From: Glandiceps talaboti
Lineage: Eukaryota; Hemichordata; Enteropneusta; Spengelidae
Assembly (NCBI RefSeq): GCF_964340395.1
Contig: NC_135561.1
Span: forward strand, 13,842,461 to 13,906,460
Reading direction: 5' to 3'
Length of the DNA stretch: 64,000 bases
In this document: piece after piece, positions 25,893 to 39,200 of the stretch
How positions within the stretch are numbered: position 1 is the stretch's first letter
Layout of the letters: each line of letters starts with the position of its first letter
Translations under genes and position numbers: made by a program
Notes under the pieces: model-generated
The model's database searches: none
Seen by the model: the letters and a program-made list of their open reading frames with translations, nothing else
Told to the model about the DNA's origin: nothing

Positions 25893-28066
25893 GTCATCAT
25901 TTTCTAAAATTCGGCTGGCTCAATTGTAATGAAATTTGGAATATATAATCTTTAGGGTAATAGCTAGACCTGATTAGGTTTTCCGCCAGATTGGTTAATG
26001 TTTAATTAGAGAAATTTGCATATTAATGAAATCAAATAATTAAGCAATATCTTAAGACTGCATACTTCAATTTCAATATAATTTAGTATATTCGTTATAA
26101 AAACATACATTTGTCCTATAAAATTTGATGATGTACCTTACAGCGTTAACGAATAATTTGCATAATTAATTATTTTTGGTAATTAGGCTATATCTTAAGA
26201 ATGCATAATTCATATTCAACATAATTTAGTACATACGTTAACCTTAAGAAAACACATATGTCCTATAAAGTTAGTTGATGTACCTTACAGTGTTAATGAA
26301 TAATTTGCATAATTAATGATATTCGGTAATTAGGCTATATCATAAGAATACATACTTCAATTTCAATATAATTCAGTACACATGTTAACAATAACAATCG
26401 CACATGTCCTGTAAAGCTTGTTGATGTACCTTTCAGTGTTAATGAATGATTTGCATAATTAATTATTCTTGGTAATTAGGCTATATCTTACGACTGCATA
26501 CATGTACTTCAATGTCAATACAAATCAGTACATACAGTAACCATAACAAATTGTGTATGTCCTATAAAGTTAGTTGATGTACCTTACAGTGTTAATGAAT
26601 AATTTGCATAATTAATGATTTTCGGTAATTAGGCTATATCTTAAGACTACATGCTTCAATTTCAATACAAATTAGTACATAGTGTTAACCACAACAAAGC
26701 AGGTACGTCCTATGAAATTTGGTGCTATAGCATACAGTTTTAATGAAAAATTTGCATAATTAATGATTTTAGGTAACTACGTACGTTGTATCTTAAAAAT
26801 GCAAGCTTCAAATTTCGTATAATATGATCATACATATATCAACCATAATAATACGCACCTGTCCTATGAGGTTTGTTACTACAACTTTTACCTTTTAATG
26901 ATCATTTTGAATAATGAACGATATTCAGTAATAAGCAGTATCATGCACTCTTCAAATTCCGTATAATTTGGCACATGCATTAAATTAAGAAAGCACACTT
27001 GTCCAAAAACAAAGCCTGTTACCATAGTTTTTTTTATTTTAATGAGTTTTGCATAATTAGTGATTCCCTTACGGGAGGCATTCAGTTTAAATCTGGTAAT
27101 TGAATACTTACGTACACCACCAACACTTCCCTCGGAGCTCTCCGAATCGCTATGGATATGAACATGCACTGAGGATGGGCTCGGAGATGAATGGGCAACT
27201 TGTCCAGGTGTTGACATTGGTCGTATGGGCTGCCCCTCTACAACAATTCTATCTTCCTCTTGCTTCAAAAATGTACGTCTTCTAATTGCTGTGAAGGCTG
27301 CTGTATGAGTAGGACTTTTACTCCTCTGGGTATCATACTTCGCTCTTGGAGGTGACTTTGGCTTATCGCCGTGACTACCAGGTATGACTAGTGGTTTTGG
27401 TGGTTCTAAATATACCTGGTGGTAATGAGCGAAGACATTTGGTCTTGGGTTCAACCTGCTTCTCGTGTCAGTTCTTTCTGGTATTTGAGGCAGTTTGTCT
27501 ACTTTAGATTTATTGATACCGCCAATGATACGGTTGATAATATCGATCCCATGTGGCACAATACTAAACGCGTATTTCCATTTACATTCCGTTATATCAA
27601 TCCCTGCCATTTTCAAAGCGTCTACGACTTCTGGGTGACAAGTCTCGTTCCCGAGCGAACCGGTCTCCGTCAGTGTTTTTAGATTCCGTCTATCCTGTGT
27701 GAACGTGCTAAACACATCCCTATAATTTTCATTGTGACCTGGCATTTGCATTCTGTCTTCCAAAGCGATTTCAATTAGGTTCCTGATTGCACAAACTTCA
27801 TCCCATGCCTCTAGATATAAGTCAAAGTAGTATGAGGAAACAGGACCACCTTGGCCCGTACCCTGCAGTGCTTTTCTACAGTTTCGTACATATGCTATAC
27901 TATCTTCTTGGTTACTAGTTATACCTCTCCTCCTAAAAGTACTATCAAAGAGGATCAGTGTCTCCTTTTTAATTAAGTCTTTCCATTTTATTAACTTCAA
28001 TCTTCGTAATCTGGCATTAATACCCGGAATGATGTCGTCGGCTGGATTAGTGGTGTGCATATACAT
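24208..28066 (-). CDS. Death-domain protein with coiled coil and uncharacterised N-terminal region, 3 visible exons, 507 aa
   Basis: Exons 28066-27112, 25192-24980 and 24563-24208 join in frame (1524 nt). Residues ~1-200 are mostly helical. They include INARLRRLKL, AYVRNCRKALQG and FDLYLEAWDEVCAIRNLIE, which recall a divergent DZIP3-like HEPN domain, but this is a weak resemblance. Residues ~210-318 are Pro/Ser/Lys-rich and look disordered. Exon 2 (about 71 residues) is a coiled coil (RLENVEREVIKMKDIV...). Exon 3 is a death domain: LSPCQLADIAGCL...VQILKKWRANLGHSATLEALVNVM has the typical Trp, Gly and Ala-Thr-Leu positions. The 28066 ATG is inferred: an acceptor (tatttcag) at 28085 keeps the frame open upstream, so more 5' exons may exist. 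Likely a cytosolic signalling adaptor (cell death or innate immunity) by domain logic; the real function is unknown. Confidence 0.75.
24980..25192 (-). CDS. Coiled-coil exon of the death-domain gene
   Basis: 213 bp between tttgtttag and gtaagtag. Highly charged with heptad Leu/Val/Ile spacing (VEHRLENVEREVIKMKDIV, LEKDLKKTRQDVQ). Suggests homo-oligomerisation ahead of the death domain. Confidence 0.8.
25321..25615. repeat. GGT/GAT-rich simple repeat
   Basis: Degenerate GGTGGT, GTAGTG and (GAT)n tracts in the intron. The Gly-rich and Pro-rich ORFs on both strands are artefacts. Confidence 0.85.
25787..27085. repeat. Pearl-like element: inverted ends, (CTGT)n and ~147-bp tandem array
   Basis: Lies in intron 1 of the death-domain gene. 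It begins with CCTCCCGTAAGGGTACGGGA, runs through (CTGT)n (25822-25892), and then holds about seven tandem units marked by TTTGCATAATTAATGATT (starts near 26157, 26304, 26450, 26603, 26751, 26906 and 27048; period 143-155). It ends with CCCTTACGGGAGGCAT, the inverse of the start. A tetranucleotide microsatellite beside a tandem core within unique flanks is the architecture of the pearl/Helentron-type elements known from bivalves. That assignment is inference. Confidence 0.75.
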
Positions 28067-28084
28067 TTTGGCGATTACGACAAA
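27112..28084 (-). CDS. Large N-terminal exon of the death-domain gene
   Basis: Open from an acceptor at 28085 (gatatttcag) to the donor at 27111 (gtaagt), phase 0 to phase 1. The first Met in frame is at 28066, so this is either a start exon with a short leader or an internal exon. Content is described under the whole gene. Confidence 0.75.
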
Positions 28085-28439
28085 CTGAAATATCAAAGTG
28101 TGGCTCAGTTACAATGTAGATAATCGGAGTGTTCTTGAAAATTAAACTTTATTAACAGTTTGACTCTCGGTAGGCTTGTCCAACCGCGCGTGCGTGGGTG
28201 CGTGCGTGCGTGCGTGAGTGCATGTGCTCATTGTACCTGTTTAATTCAAAATGGAGGGATTAGTTGATTTGTTTTGTGTAACATGGGCCTCTGTGTTTGT
28301 ATCAATGACAGAACTTATACTGCTGTTCTTGGTATTTTCGTAATCTACGCGAGTGTTCATGTTCTTTAGTTCAATCACGTCGGCCACCTCTTAGGGTATA
28401 ATTATTCAATCTACAAATAAAAATAGCACCAGTGGCGTT

Positions 28440-29030
28440 TTAGTACAACTGCATTTGGCTGTTGCTGTGGGCTTGGACTTGTTCTTGGCATATATGAATT
28501 CATTGTCAGAATCTTTATCTGGCGGGATCATCACGCCATGAACAATTCTTAAACTAAACACCCCTAAGAACGCTCCCCTCAAATTGCAGTCAAATCTGCT
28601 CAGTGTTTTTGAAAATTATAGACTTTTGACCAAAAAGACACATTTTAGCCATAATTTGCATATCACTGGTGGGATCATCACGCCATGAACAATTCGTAAA
28701 GTAAACACCCCTAAGAACCTTCCCACCAAATTTCAGGCAAATCTGCCCATAAGTTTTGGAGTTAAATTTTTTTTGATCAAAAATCACATTTTTAAAAACA
28801 AAACGCACATCTCTGAGGCAATCATTTTCTTTTGAACAATTTCCCATCTCCTCGCCTTAAGCAATGTCCCACAAAATACCGAGGCAATCGGTCTGGCATT
28901 TTTTTTTTCATTTTTAAGTCGTTTACACAGACACAGACACATAGGCACAGGCACACACTTCAACATGCCTACAGCGCTACTGGACCCCAGTTTAGTTATG
29001 CTAATGAAAACCTCCTCTCTGGTACGTCAT
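28440..29030. repeat. Satellite family B (~147-bp unit), block 1
   Basis: Repeated markers GGGATCATCACGCCATGAAC (28524 and 28671, spacing 147), CACCCCTAAGAAC, TTTTTGACCAAAA and TTTGCATATCACT. Copies degrade toward 29030. The same unit is found at 29440-29990 and 52250-52700. Confidence 0.75.
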
Positions 29031-29439
29031 TGACCTGATCTTCAATAAAGTACTTGAAATTATGGTTTTATTTGCTGCGATGTTTAATCATTGACTATTT
29101 TCAAGTCATGTCGTGAGAATTTATATCTTTTACTGTACACCGTAGATAACATTCCATTAATATGCGTCAAACTCAGATTGTGTAGCCCACCTGACAACAG
29201 TATACAATGTACGTAGTTGCCAACAACATTACTGATCTCCTCGACGTATTGTGGCTATACAAACATCATTGTGATTAGATAAAATGGGCCAGTACTGCTA
29301 CATACGTGCAATAATGAAACTACAGACATATAAAATCGACACGGTACCAAATACACATCACATGTACGATGTATGTACATCAAGATTGGACATTATACTA
29401 TTTGCCTTGACCACAGTTCAGTTATTATCAAACAAGGAT

Positions 29440-29990
29440 AATATTCCCGGGCCAATTGTGTCAAACAAATAAACAGAATCTGCAGAATAATACTCCTGGA
29501 AACATCTCACCAAATTTCATTCTCATTGACCAAATATTTTTGGAGATATTAAGTTTTTTTTTACCAAAGTTCATATTTATACACCTAATTTGCATATCGC
29601 TGATGAGATCATTATATGCCGAGTATTTCTTCATCTATGCACATTAAATTTCAGCCCAATCTCCTCAGTAGTTTTGGAATTAACCGTTTTTAACCAAAAA
29701 GACACATGTAGCCCTAATTAGCATATTACTGATGGAATCATGAACAAATCATAATCTACACACCCCTAAGCACGGTCACACCAAATTTCATACCAATCTG
29801 CCCAATAGTTTTTTAGTTTAAGTTTTTTGACCAAAATGGCATTCTGTTATCCAAACCACACACCTGTGATGCGATCATTTTGTTTTGAACAATTTTCCAA
29901 CTAGACAATAAAAGTAACGTCCTCAACAAATACCAAGGCAATCGGTTTATGAGTTTAAGTTGTCCGTTCACAGACGTTCATTTAGTTAGG
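29440..29990. repeat. Satellite family B, block 2
   Basis: Diverged units with ACCAAATTTCA, TTTGCATATCGCTGATGAGA, TTTTAACCAAAAAGACACAT and CACCCCTAAGCACG. Spacing about 130-147 bp. Confidence 0.7.
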
Positions 29991-30236
29991 CCTCAGTCCC
30001 CACACACCTTTTCTATCTAAATTGTCCAAAATTGAAACTTATTTCAGACCGCAAAAATCAATTTCAAATCAGTATGTAGTAGTATGTAGTACTAGGAATA
30101 CAGTAAATGCATGGCATAAAAAATAAAGTAGTGTCAACAACAGAACTATTTTTGTCCACACCACATACTGGCTTTATAGCATTTTTCCATTTCTCCGTAT
30201 TGAGCACTTTTATGTGGTTATATCAACACCCAGTCA

Positions 30237-30363
<127 letters not shown>

Positions 30364-31525
30364 ATTCGTATTTAAGGATACAAAACAGACACATTAAAAC
30401 TAAAATCGACAACTCCCACCCCAACCCTAATGTAAAAAGAATTTAGTTTTTGTTTGCATTCTACATTCATTGAACTGTTGATCTCGCCCCTTCAAACTGC
30501 AGTCTGGTTGACAGCGTTGACAGTATTACGCAGATAAGTAAATGAGCGTTTCTATCAAAACACAGTGGAATGTTTATACAATGTAGCTAGTTTGATAATT
30601 TTTATCTGTCAAGTTTGTAAAAATGTAGTCTGTTGTAGTCTATGTATACCCTTTGATTTTACAGTAACATCGCAGAAGGCAGACATAGTCCACCCAGCTA
30701 CCACACAAGAGTGTGTGACAGAAAACATTGTAGTGCATATATCTTGGGAATTGTACTTGGTAATGTGTGTGTATGCTTATATGATAGTATAGTAAAGAAT
30801 TAAATGCATGGCCCTTCACTACACTATATATATGGTCTGCGCATGCATATTGTGTGTACGTGTACAACACGGTCATAGTGAAGTAAACTATCATACAGCA
30901 ATAACCCCCCTCTACACATAAATATACTCTGATGGGTATTTGGGATATTTGTATTTTACGTACCTATAATAGATAATACCATATGGCGATCCTATCCGGT
31001 GGTAACATGTAAAGATCACTGAAATACTAATTCAAATAGGATGGCATTACAACTGTATCCTCGTAGAGATGTTAGAACTACTGATCGTGATAGGGAACTA
31101 ACGGTGAACACTGTACTGGACAAGACGTAAAATCACTGCCTTGACACTCTGCCAAGTACTGATTAAACAATAACTTCTATAATACAAACTCTCGTATTGA
31201 TTTTCAATGCATGTCAATGTAACAGGCTTTTGATAAGGATTTCACACCCACACGGTCACAGAAACATTGAAAATGGACGACTCAGGAATGTTGTCGTGAG
31301 AGGAAATAAAATCAAATACTAAGGATGGGAAACTAAATTTTACAAGTATGAAAACAGTGATTTAATACTTGTTTGTATACTACACAGACAATAAGCCAAT
31401 GCGTCATAACAAGTATATAATTGGAGTATATTGTATGTTTTTTGTTGTGTCATATATAAGCTATATGTCAGTGCACTGTTTATTGAAACTAATTAGACAG
31501 GGATTATGTCCTAGAACAGCAAAGT

Positions 31526-31972
31526 GACATACATAAAAGGGTAAATGACGTATGCCAGAGTTATTTGCACAGACATAATGGTAAATGACGCAGTATGAAA
31601 ATAAATGACACATGCATAAAGGTAAATGATGTACTTATGAAAGTAAATGACACACGCGTACGCATACACACACACACACAACAAACGACACACGTTTGAA
31701 TATAAATGACGCATAAGGCAAATGACGTACTATGAAATTGACGTACATATAAATGTATATAACGTATACAATATGAAAATGAGCGTCACACAGTAAGGAG
31801 AATTCGAAATAAACGCACTACCAAAAGGCAAGAAATTGACACACCACCGTTTTTGTACACATGATAAAAATATTAATCTATGAGGGTGCTATTCGCCGAA
31901 TGCAAAATAATTGTTTTACATGTGATAACGTAAGTAGCACATATTAAAAGTTAATGGCGTATGCATGAGGGT

Positions 31973-32024
<52 letters not shown>

Positions 32025-32430
32025 AAAGGTAAATGGTGCATCACAAAAAATAAATGACGCCCGCATGAAAATAAATTATACACATAAGGCATATTCTACA
32101 TGAGTAAATATAAATGACAGACATGTGGCAAATGATGCACGTATGAAAATAAATTGCGCACAAATAAGGCAAATGATGCATTATAAAAGTGATCCATATT
32201 GTTTTACATGTGCTAACATAAGTGACACACATATGAAGGTAAATAACACATTGATGAGAGTAATTTACACACACATAACGGCAAATGACGCACGCCTAAA
32301 GGTAAATGGTGCACCATACAAATAAATGGCGCACAACTGAAGAGAGAAATGATGCATGTATGATGTGAATTACACACAAGGCAAATTATGCATGTATAGA
32401 AATATATATGACACGCGTAAGGAAAATGAC
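31526..32430. repeat. Degenerate minisatellite (~27-30 bp unit, AAATGACRCAY core)
   Basis: Some thirty irregular repeats of a unit like GGTAAATGACGCACGTATGA / AAATAAATGACACACG fill about 900 bp, interrupted by a (CA)n run at 31978-32022. The Cys/His/Tyr-rich minus-strand ORFs across it come from the repeat. Confidence 0.8.
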
Positions 32431-32439
32431 ACACACCTG

Positions 32440-32797
32440 AATTCAATTTCTGTACCTTTTGTAAAAATTCAAATAAACTATTGCATGAATAAATAAGTGA
32501 ACTAAAGCTATGTTGTGATATTTACTGGGATAAGGGACAAGATCAATAGTTCAATGAGCATAAAATGCAAATTCTTTTGGTTCGGCTTCAGAACCCACAC
32601 CCTCAGTTTCCCTCTAACTTAATTGGTCAAAATTGATAATTGTTACAGACAGCAAATCAATTTCAAATCAGTATGTAGTAGTTATATGAATACAAAGCCT
32701 TTATGTAGTGAGACAATAGCTCTTTATTGACATTTTCATGGTCAAAGGCTGACAACAACAACAACAACAACAACTACGACGACGACAATGACGACGA

Positions 32798-32850
<53 letters not shown>

Positions 32851-32868
32851 CAAAAATAACGACGGCAA

Positions 32869-32921
<53 letters not shown>

Positions 32922-33110
32922 GTACAAACAAGTGTTTGAACAATATGATAATATTCAACTAAGATTATCATCATCGACGACATCAAAAAGTTTATTTATG
33001 GACAGCACCAAAAGTATACCGATAATGCAATTCAGTAACAGAAATCAGTAAGAACAGTTTCCAGGTGTGGGTGTGGATTTTGACCTCTTGCCTGAAACGC
33101 GTAACTCAAG
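32440..33110. repeat. Dispersed duplicated segment, copy 2, with (AAC)n and (ATG)n
   Basis: Counterpart of 21830-22440 with the same block order. It holds (AAC)n at 32752-32775 and 32866-32922 and (ATG)n at 32798-32850. Simple-repeat ORFs on both strands are artefacts. Confidence 0.75.
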
Positions 33111-33455
33111 CAAAAGCAGTTGAAGGAGGCTTGTACTCCATTAACCTACGATGCTTCACTCTAGGGTTTCTCTTCAGGTACACCGTAGAACGAGAATGAT
33201 GCCAAGTCAAGATTCTACTTAACCTTTGGGTGAATCAAAACGTCCGACAGATGATAGTCTAGAGTCGAGCCTAAACCAATAAAAAATAGTGATAATGTTG
33301 TACGTGATTGATCTATTCATGAGGGAAATTCCACTTGGTGGCTAGGGCCATCTGACTGATTGTGACAAGCAAAATGTCAAATTCAAGCTCATCTATTTGA
33401 TAAACAAACTAACATCATATATCAACCAAAACCAACGAACGACATTTATATATCT

Positions 33456-33461
33456 TTTATT
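33456..33461 (-). promoter_or_regulatory. Candidate poly(A) signal of the CUB-LDLa-pseudoprotease gene
   Basis: AATAAA on the minus strand about 90 nt past the stop codon at 33547. Confidence 0.45.
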
Positions 33462-33546
33462 GGATATCAGATACGGTGTAACAAAGTTTACAAGACTAAA
33501 TGGAGAAAAATGAGGTCAATTTTGAAACATAATTTTGGATATTTAG

Positions 33547-33756
33547 TTATCTAATGGTTGTAATTGAGAACTCGATCCACGAGACTACGCTAGCTACGTT
33601 TCCGTAGAGACCGGGGAGATCTGGGTCGGCACAGTTAGCTCCACTCGTTGTACGGTCACCACTGACACCAATCAGATACCATCTCTCGTCGTCTGGGTTT
33701 GGGTCCAGTTCATCCTGTATGGGTCTGTACCATACCATTGGACCTCCATCATCACC
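33547..33756 (-). CDS. Pseudoprotease exon 9: Ser195 region (Ser replaced by Asp)
   Basis: GDDGGPMVWYRPIQDELDP...YLIGVSGDRTTSGANCADPD, LPGLYGNVASVVSWI and a stop. The codon for Ser195 is GAT, two substitutions away from AGT-type Ser codons. Confidence 0.88.
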   Translation of the reverse strand, partial: GDDGGPMVWYRPIQDELDPNPDDERWYLIGVSGDRTTSGANCADPDLPGLYGNVASVVSWIEFSITTIR

Positions 33757-36208
33757 CTGAATAAGTGGTAAAAAAAAACAAAAGTGGTATTTTTCAGTGT
33801 CTGCTTTTCATTTGAAAGTACAGGTGCAAAGTAGTGTACATTTTATGACTGTTCAGATCAGGGTGGACGGGTAGACGGGTAATGCTACTAAAGTTGAATT
33901 TGAGCAAGAAATTATAAACATAAATAAAAAAGACAGCCAGCATTCGGAGATGAGATACAGGGGGTTTAGTCCTAGATTTGTGTTTGCAATTATTCCTTGT
34001 TTATCTTATAACTTTTTCTTACTCAATTTGCTAATAATCCATTAGTTGTGTGGTCTTCTTCGTAAACAATATGCTAATTAATGCTGATCACATAAACTTT
34101 TATAATCAAAATATTTTGTTGTAGTTACTTTACTGGTATAGTAGTCTGGCTATACTAACAGTAATACTGCCCAGAATAACTTCTGCCCAGAATAACAACG
34201 GGTCATACGTAAGATAGATGTCAAAAGGCATACTTATGATTGAATACTTACAACACAGGCATCAGTGTTACCGGAGGGAGTACTCGCACACATTAGACTC
34301 TCTGTGACTGCACCATTATGTCGACTTGGATCATTACAATATTCATCGTCGTTCACTGTGATATTAGCCTGGAGAAGGACATTAGATCGTGTGCCACCCT
34401 CTGTAGATTTACAAAAGCATTTCATAAATGAAATGTTTTCTCACAATATTTGTTGAAAGATTCTATAAAACTCAATGGATAGTTTGTAAGGTAGTTCATA
34501 CTGCCTCTACTTACAGCTAAAATGGTGTAGGCTTAGTGTTTTGTGACATGACTTTTACTACATACTCTCAGACATCTTTTAATGCAAAAGAAACAATTCC
34601 ATAGGTGCACAGTGGGGATGCAGAAGTAGTCAAGTTGAAATGTTGAGTATCAGTTAGAAAATAACCAACTGCAGCAATTAAAATCATTAAGTCCATGTGT
34701 AACGATTTTGGGGGGAAGCCAGTTTTTACTGAAGTTCTGTGAAAGAATAGCAATGCTTATCAATGTTCAATGTGATTGGGCAACGGATCCTGCTGTGTTT
34801 ATTGTGTCTCTGTTATTGTTAGTCTAGAGTTGAAATATGTCTAGCTCTGTGTCAAAAACGTAATGTCCCATGGGTGAAACACCAAGCCTACATCATTTTA
34901 GCGATGACACTTACGACCAAACCCGTATGTAATTTCCTAACAGCCTCCTGATTATATGTCCAGCTAAACCTACCCATAAAAGTGGTTCCAACCTCACCAC
35001 TTTCAAGAGAATTGGTAAAACATATAAGCGGTTGGATTCACAGAACCAATTTATCATGTGAGGATTGATTGCAAGCTAGCTACTCACTGTTATTTTACAA
35101 AATATCGCGACTCCACGACTTGTGTATTACCTGTATCTCCCCATCCTGTTATAACGGCTTCAGTGCCCCCAGGAAAAACGTCATCTTGGGCTGGGAGACA
35201 AATATCCAATACCCAATCATCATTGAACGGTATATTACCCTTGCTTCTGAGCAGGGCAAAATTCCAGGTATTTTTAAGGGGGGAATAGTCTGGATGGAGG
35301 TATATGTCACGTACGTCGTTCAGCTTTTCAAAAGGGTCTGTTACATCAAGATTGTGATTGCCGGTGATGATATCGAATACTAGTGGATTGTTTTGGTACC
35401 TATTGAAATCATAAACAGAAATAATAAGTCAATATGCAGTAACAATATGTAGGAAATAGCTGGATTTTGATAATTGATCCCGGGGGTCAAAGGTCAACAT
35501 TTTAATAGAAAGTTTCTCCTTGATAATAAGTGTCCTCACCGGTCTTTCATAGGTGACAGACTCTATGTAGAACAGTTTTTGAATTACTCCCCCCCCCACG
35601 TGACGACGGTCCCTCCTTCCAATCGTCAGCACCTCAAAATGAAATAAGAACGAGTATGCCATTTCGACAGATGACATTGTTTACATCTGAAGTGAGACAT
35701 GTAGACTTAAGGTATATGAAGTCATATCTCACACGCTCAGACCATGGTCTCGCGACGGGCAAGGCTCGTTTCACCCGGGTATGTACAATGAGGGCGTCAT
35801 CCGGCGGTGACGGTGTTTAATATATTCCAGTGCTAATCCCAGCTTCAAACAGAGGCAATCCTAAGTAAAGTACCTAGCAATCGCTGTGTTGCATGTTTTG
35901 CATGTAGTGGTCTGAGCTTTAGTTACTTCTTAGAAAATATATGCATAGATTCTAGCGATTCGCGCAACCCTGTGTCCTAATATGGGAAACACCCCTTGGC
36001 CCTTGTACCGATTTTTCTAAAATCTATCTATCTTCCTCATTCCCACGGCCATCCCATTTGTAATTACTGAAGGCTCCTCAAATACAAGAAAGAGGTTTCA
36101 ATAGCAGAATAAAAAATATAAAACGACATAAATGTGACCTTTTCTCGCACTTTCCTATTTTGTGTTTATCAGATGTTGTCTTTCTACATCCCTGTATATC
36201 CCAGCCTA

Positions 36209-36251
<43 letters not shown>

Positions 36252-39200
36252 GCCTGTCTGTCTGCCTGCATGTATATTTATCTAGCTCTCTGTCTGCCTC
36301 GATTTAAATACCCGACACTTAATGTATGTGTGCCACTCTTTTCTACCATTTCTCTTCATCTCTCGCACCTATAGGTCTGCCCAACGAAGTTTGTCTGATG
36401 CCAGTCTTTCACTTTGGTGCGATTTACCTCTGAAATGAAGGCCACGTCATGTCACAAGATACTTACCCATAGACACAGCTTGCAGAAGTCAGTAGCCAAT
36501 GGGCATTCAGGACTGTAGCACCACACTTGTGTTCAAATGACTGCATTAGTGCTGCCTACATTTTTGAGAGAGGAGATGCATTACTAATAAGCATTAGCTT
36601 GCATTAGCTGGGTTATACAGCTGAAATGATAAAAGCGTCTGGTTTCAATGGTCAATACAAGAGTATATTAGATAAGTAACATCTCTCCAGGTAATAAACC
36701 AGAGAAGGTGGGTGCAACCAGATCGATTCTATAAATGAGCAGGGTTGTTTGAATTTTGAGCTCACTTTTATAGTATTCCACCCAACCATCACAGTATATT
36801 ACTTACATCAATTGGACAGAGCTGGGGTTATTTATCTTAGTTTTTCGTTGATTGATATTTCTTGGTTGAATATGGGTCCTATCAAACCGTGATGTTTGCT
36901 CATTGAAACTGGACAAAGTTATAATTTCCGCTGTATTAGTCTGCAATTGTTCAAGGTTTTGTTGTCAAGATGACACGGCAACGAGTAGAATACATGTACC
37001 TGCTCGTGTATAGAAGCCGTATCCACGTGTATCAAATGCGTGTAACATATTAAACTTGGTTAGGGATTTCTCAAAACCTTCGTAGATTACGTATAACCCC
37101 CCCCCTCCCATGGATGGATTTATAGATAAAACTTTGTGGAAACATTGACTATATCTTAAAAGGACCATTTCCTTTAATATAATTTGGTGGACATCATTTT
37201 CTAGATCTCGATTTGAAGGAAGTCATGGTAAACTGAAAGGTCTAAATATTGTATGTAAACATTCATTGCAGTGCTCAGTAGATTTGCTATAGACCATTCA
37301 ATGGACAAAAACAAGCTAAGCCCAGTTTACCCCAGAACGACTGAACCGCATAGCACTGTAGATATAAAAGGTTATAATTCCTATATACCTGCCATGGCCA
37401 GCTGCCTGGTACAGCTTCACTCCCACCAATTATATCTATACCTGGAGATGCATTGCCAAAGCTAGGTTCTATTTGAGGCCTACCACATTCGATGGAGTTT
37501 TCTGTGAAGAAAGATTTCATCAGTGAAACTGATACATACTGTTGGCCAAAGCACATCATTATATCTTTCACTACAGGGCAGATGTTGTAGTCAGTTGTTC
37601 CGTATATGATATAAGAGTATGGATGATATTGAAGTGATCATATTCTAGGGAGTTGAATATCGTTTGATAGTAGGTGTGACGGCCAGTTATTCTTTCTCCA
37701 AAGTAGAATGTACGTTTTTCATTAAAACACCGTTACGGTAACCGTACGTTCTCTGTAGCCCACTCCAAATGAGAGAAATACCCGCGAGCGGTTTCATTTA
37801 AATCAAGCTCATCAGTTTGGCTTAGGATGGACAGTTCTCTTTTTTCGGAATATGGTCCACAATGCACTGTGACAACTCATATCCGGTGAATACTCTTCCC
37901 CCGATATCTTTCCTCGTTCAGTCAAGGAAAGTATCAGTGAACTAAGGAGCCTTTTTTCTACAAGTCGATGACGAATAGTAATTAACAAATCCTTACAAAA
38001 GTAGTATCCGTCGGAAGAAAGGCGTTGGAAAATAATTTGACTATACCTAACTGAGCTCGTGTTTTTAAAATAATGGTGATTTTGAAGTATTTTGATTACC
38101 AGGACACCCGTCTTCGTCTTCGCCACTCGGACAGTCTACTTTGCCATCACAACGTTCGTCGATCGGAAGGCAAAAACCAGTTACGTCATTCCCACACCGG
38201 TAACCCACTGCTTGTTCACATTCAACTGTTCAGAAAAAAACATAAAAGCAGGGGATAGTATGAAAATCAAATTATCATGTATTGTTATACTGAAGTTTAG
38301 AGTGTTATAGGTATGATAATTTCTTAGTTATACAAAATGAAGAAATTGCGATCTTACACTTGAAGTGTAGGTTCTGCAGTTTCTTGTTTGGTTTCTGCAA
38401 GGTTGCACCAAACAGAGCCAGTGAACGGTATAAACATGAAAAAGGCAGTAACTTGTAAACAGTCGCAGACTCTGGAAGATTGAGAAATATTGCATATGGC
38501 CATGGCAACTTCTGTAGACGACATGTTACCTGGATGATCTCGCGCTTTCCATCTGCCAAGAAATCCAAAGTATTCTGTACTGTCGTCACTTATGAATTCA
38601 ACACGCATTATAGTGTCACTCGATATGACATGTCTTGGAGTTGAATGTCCACAATACACTCGTAGAACGGGATCATTGGACGTAGCTCCATCGTAGGCTG
38701 TCACACTGTCATATATACAGTTAACAGCATTCTCTACTGAGAGGTAGTCGAAGTCTAATTGGATGGCCTAGAAGGGAGTAGACGACAGGGAGAAGACACA
38801 CACTGATAAAAAACAATTGTCGGGGAAAAACAGAATGATGGAAATACTGGGAAAGATGGGTAGAGCCAGGTACTAAATAACATATATAAACAAAGATTTT
38901 TTTTTATGTATGTTTAATCTCAGATCACTGTTGTTTCTCTAGTGGTCTGAGCTTTACTCAGAGCGCTTCGTGACCCAAAACTGGCAGTTATAAAATTAGG
39001 AGGACCAGGGTAGTCTAGTTCCTATGCGTAAGCGTTGGGATTGCTACGATCATCTCCACTCATGTATAGTCAAAGTTACAAAAAGACCATTATTTTGGCT
39101 GAATCGCCTGCTTCGCATAGGGTAAACAGCGCATGTCAGTAGTAATAGGCAGTTGTAATTGGTTACTTCCTTCAGATAATTGCTAATTGCGATAATATTA

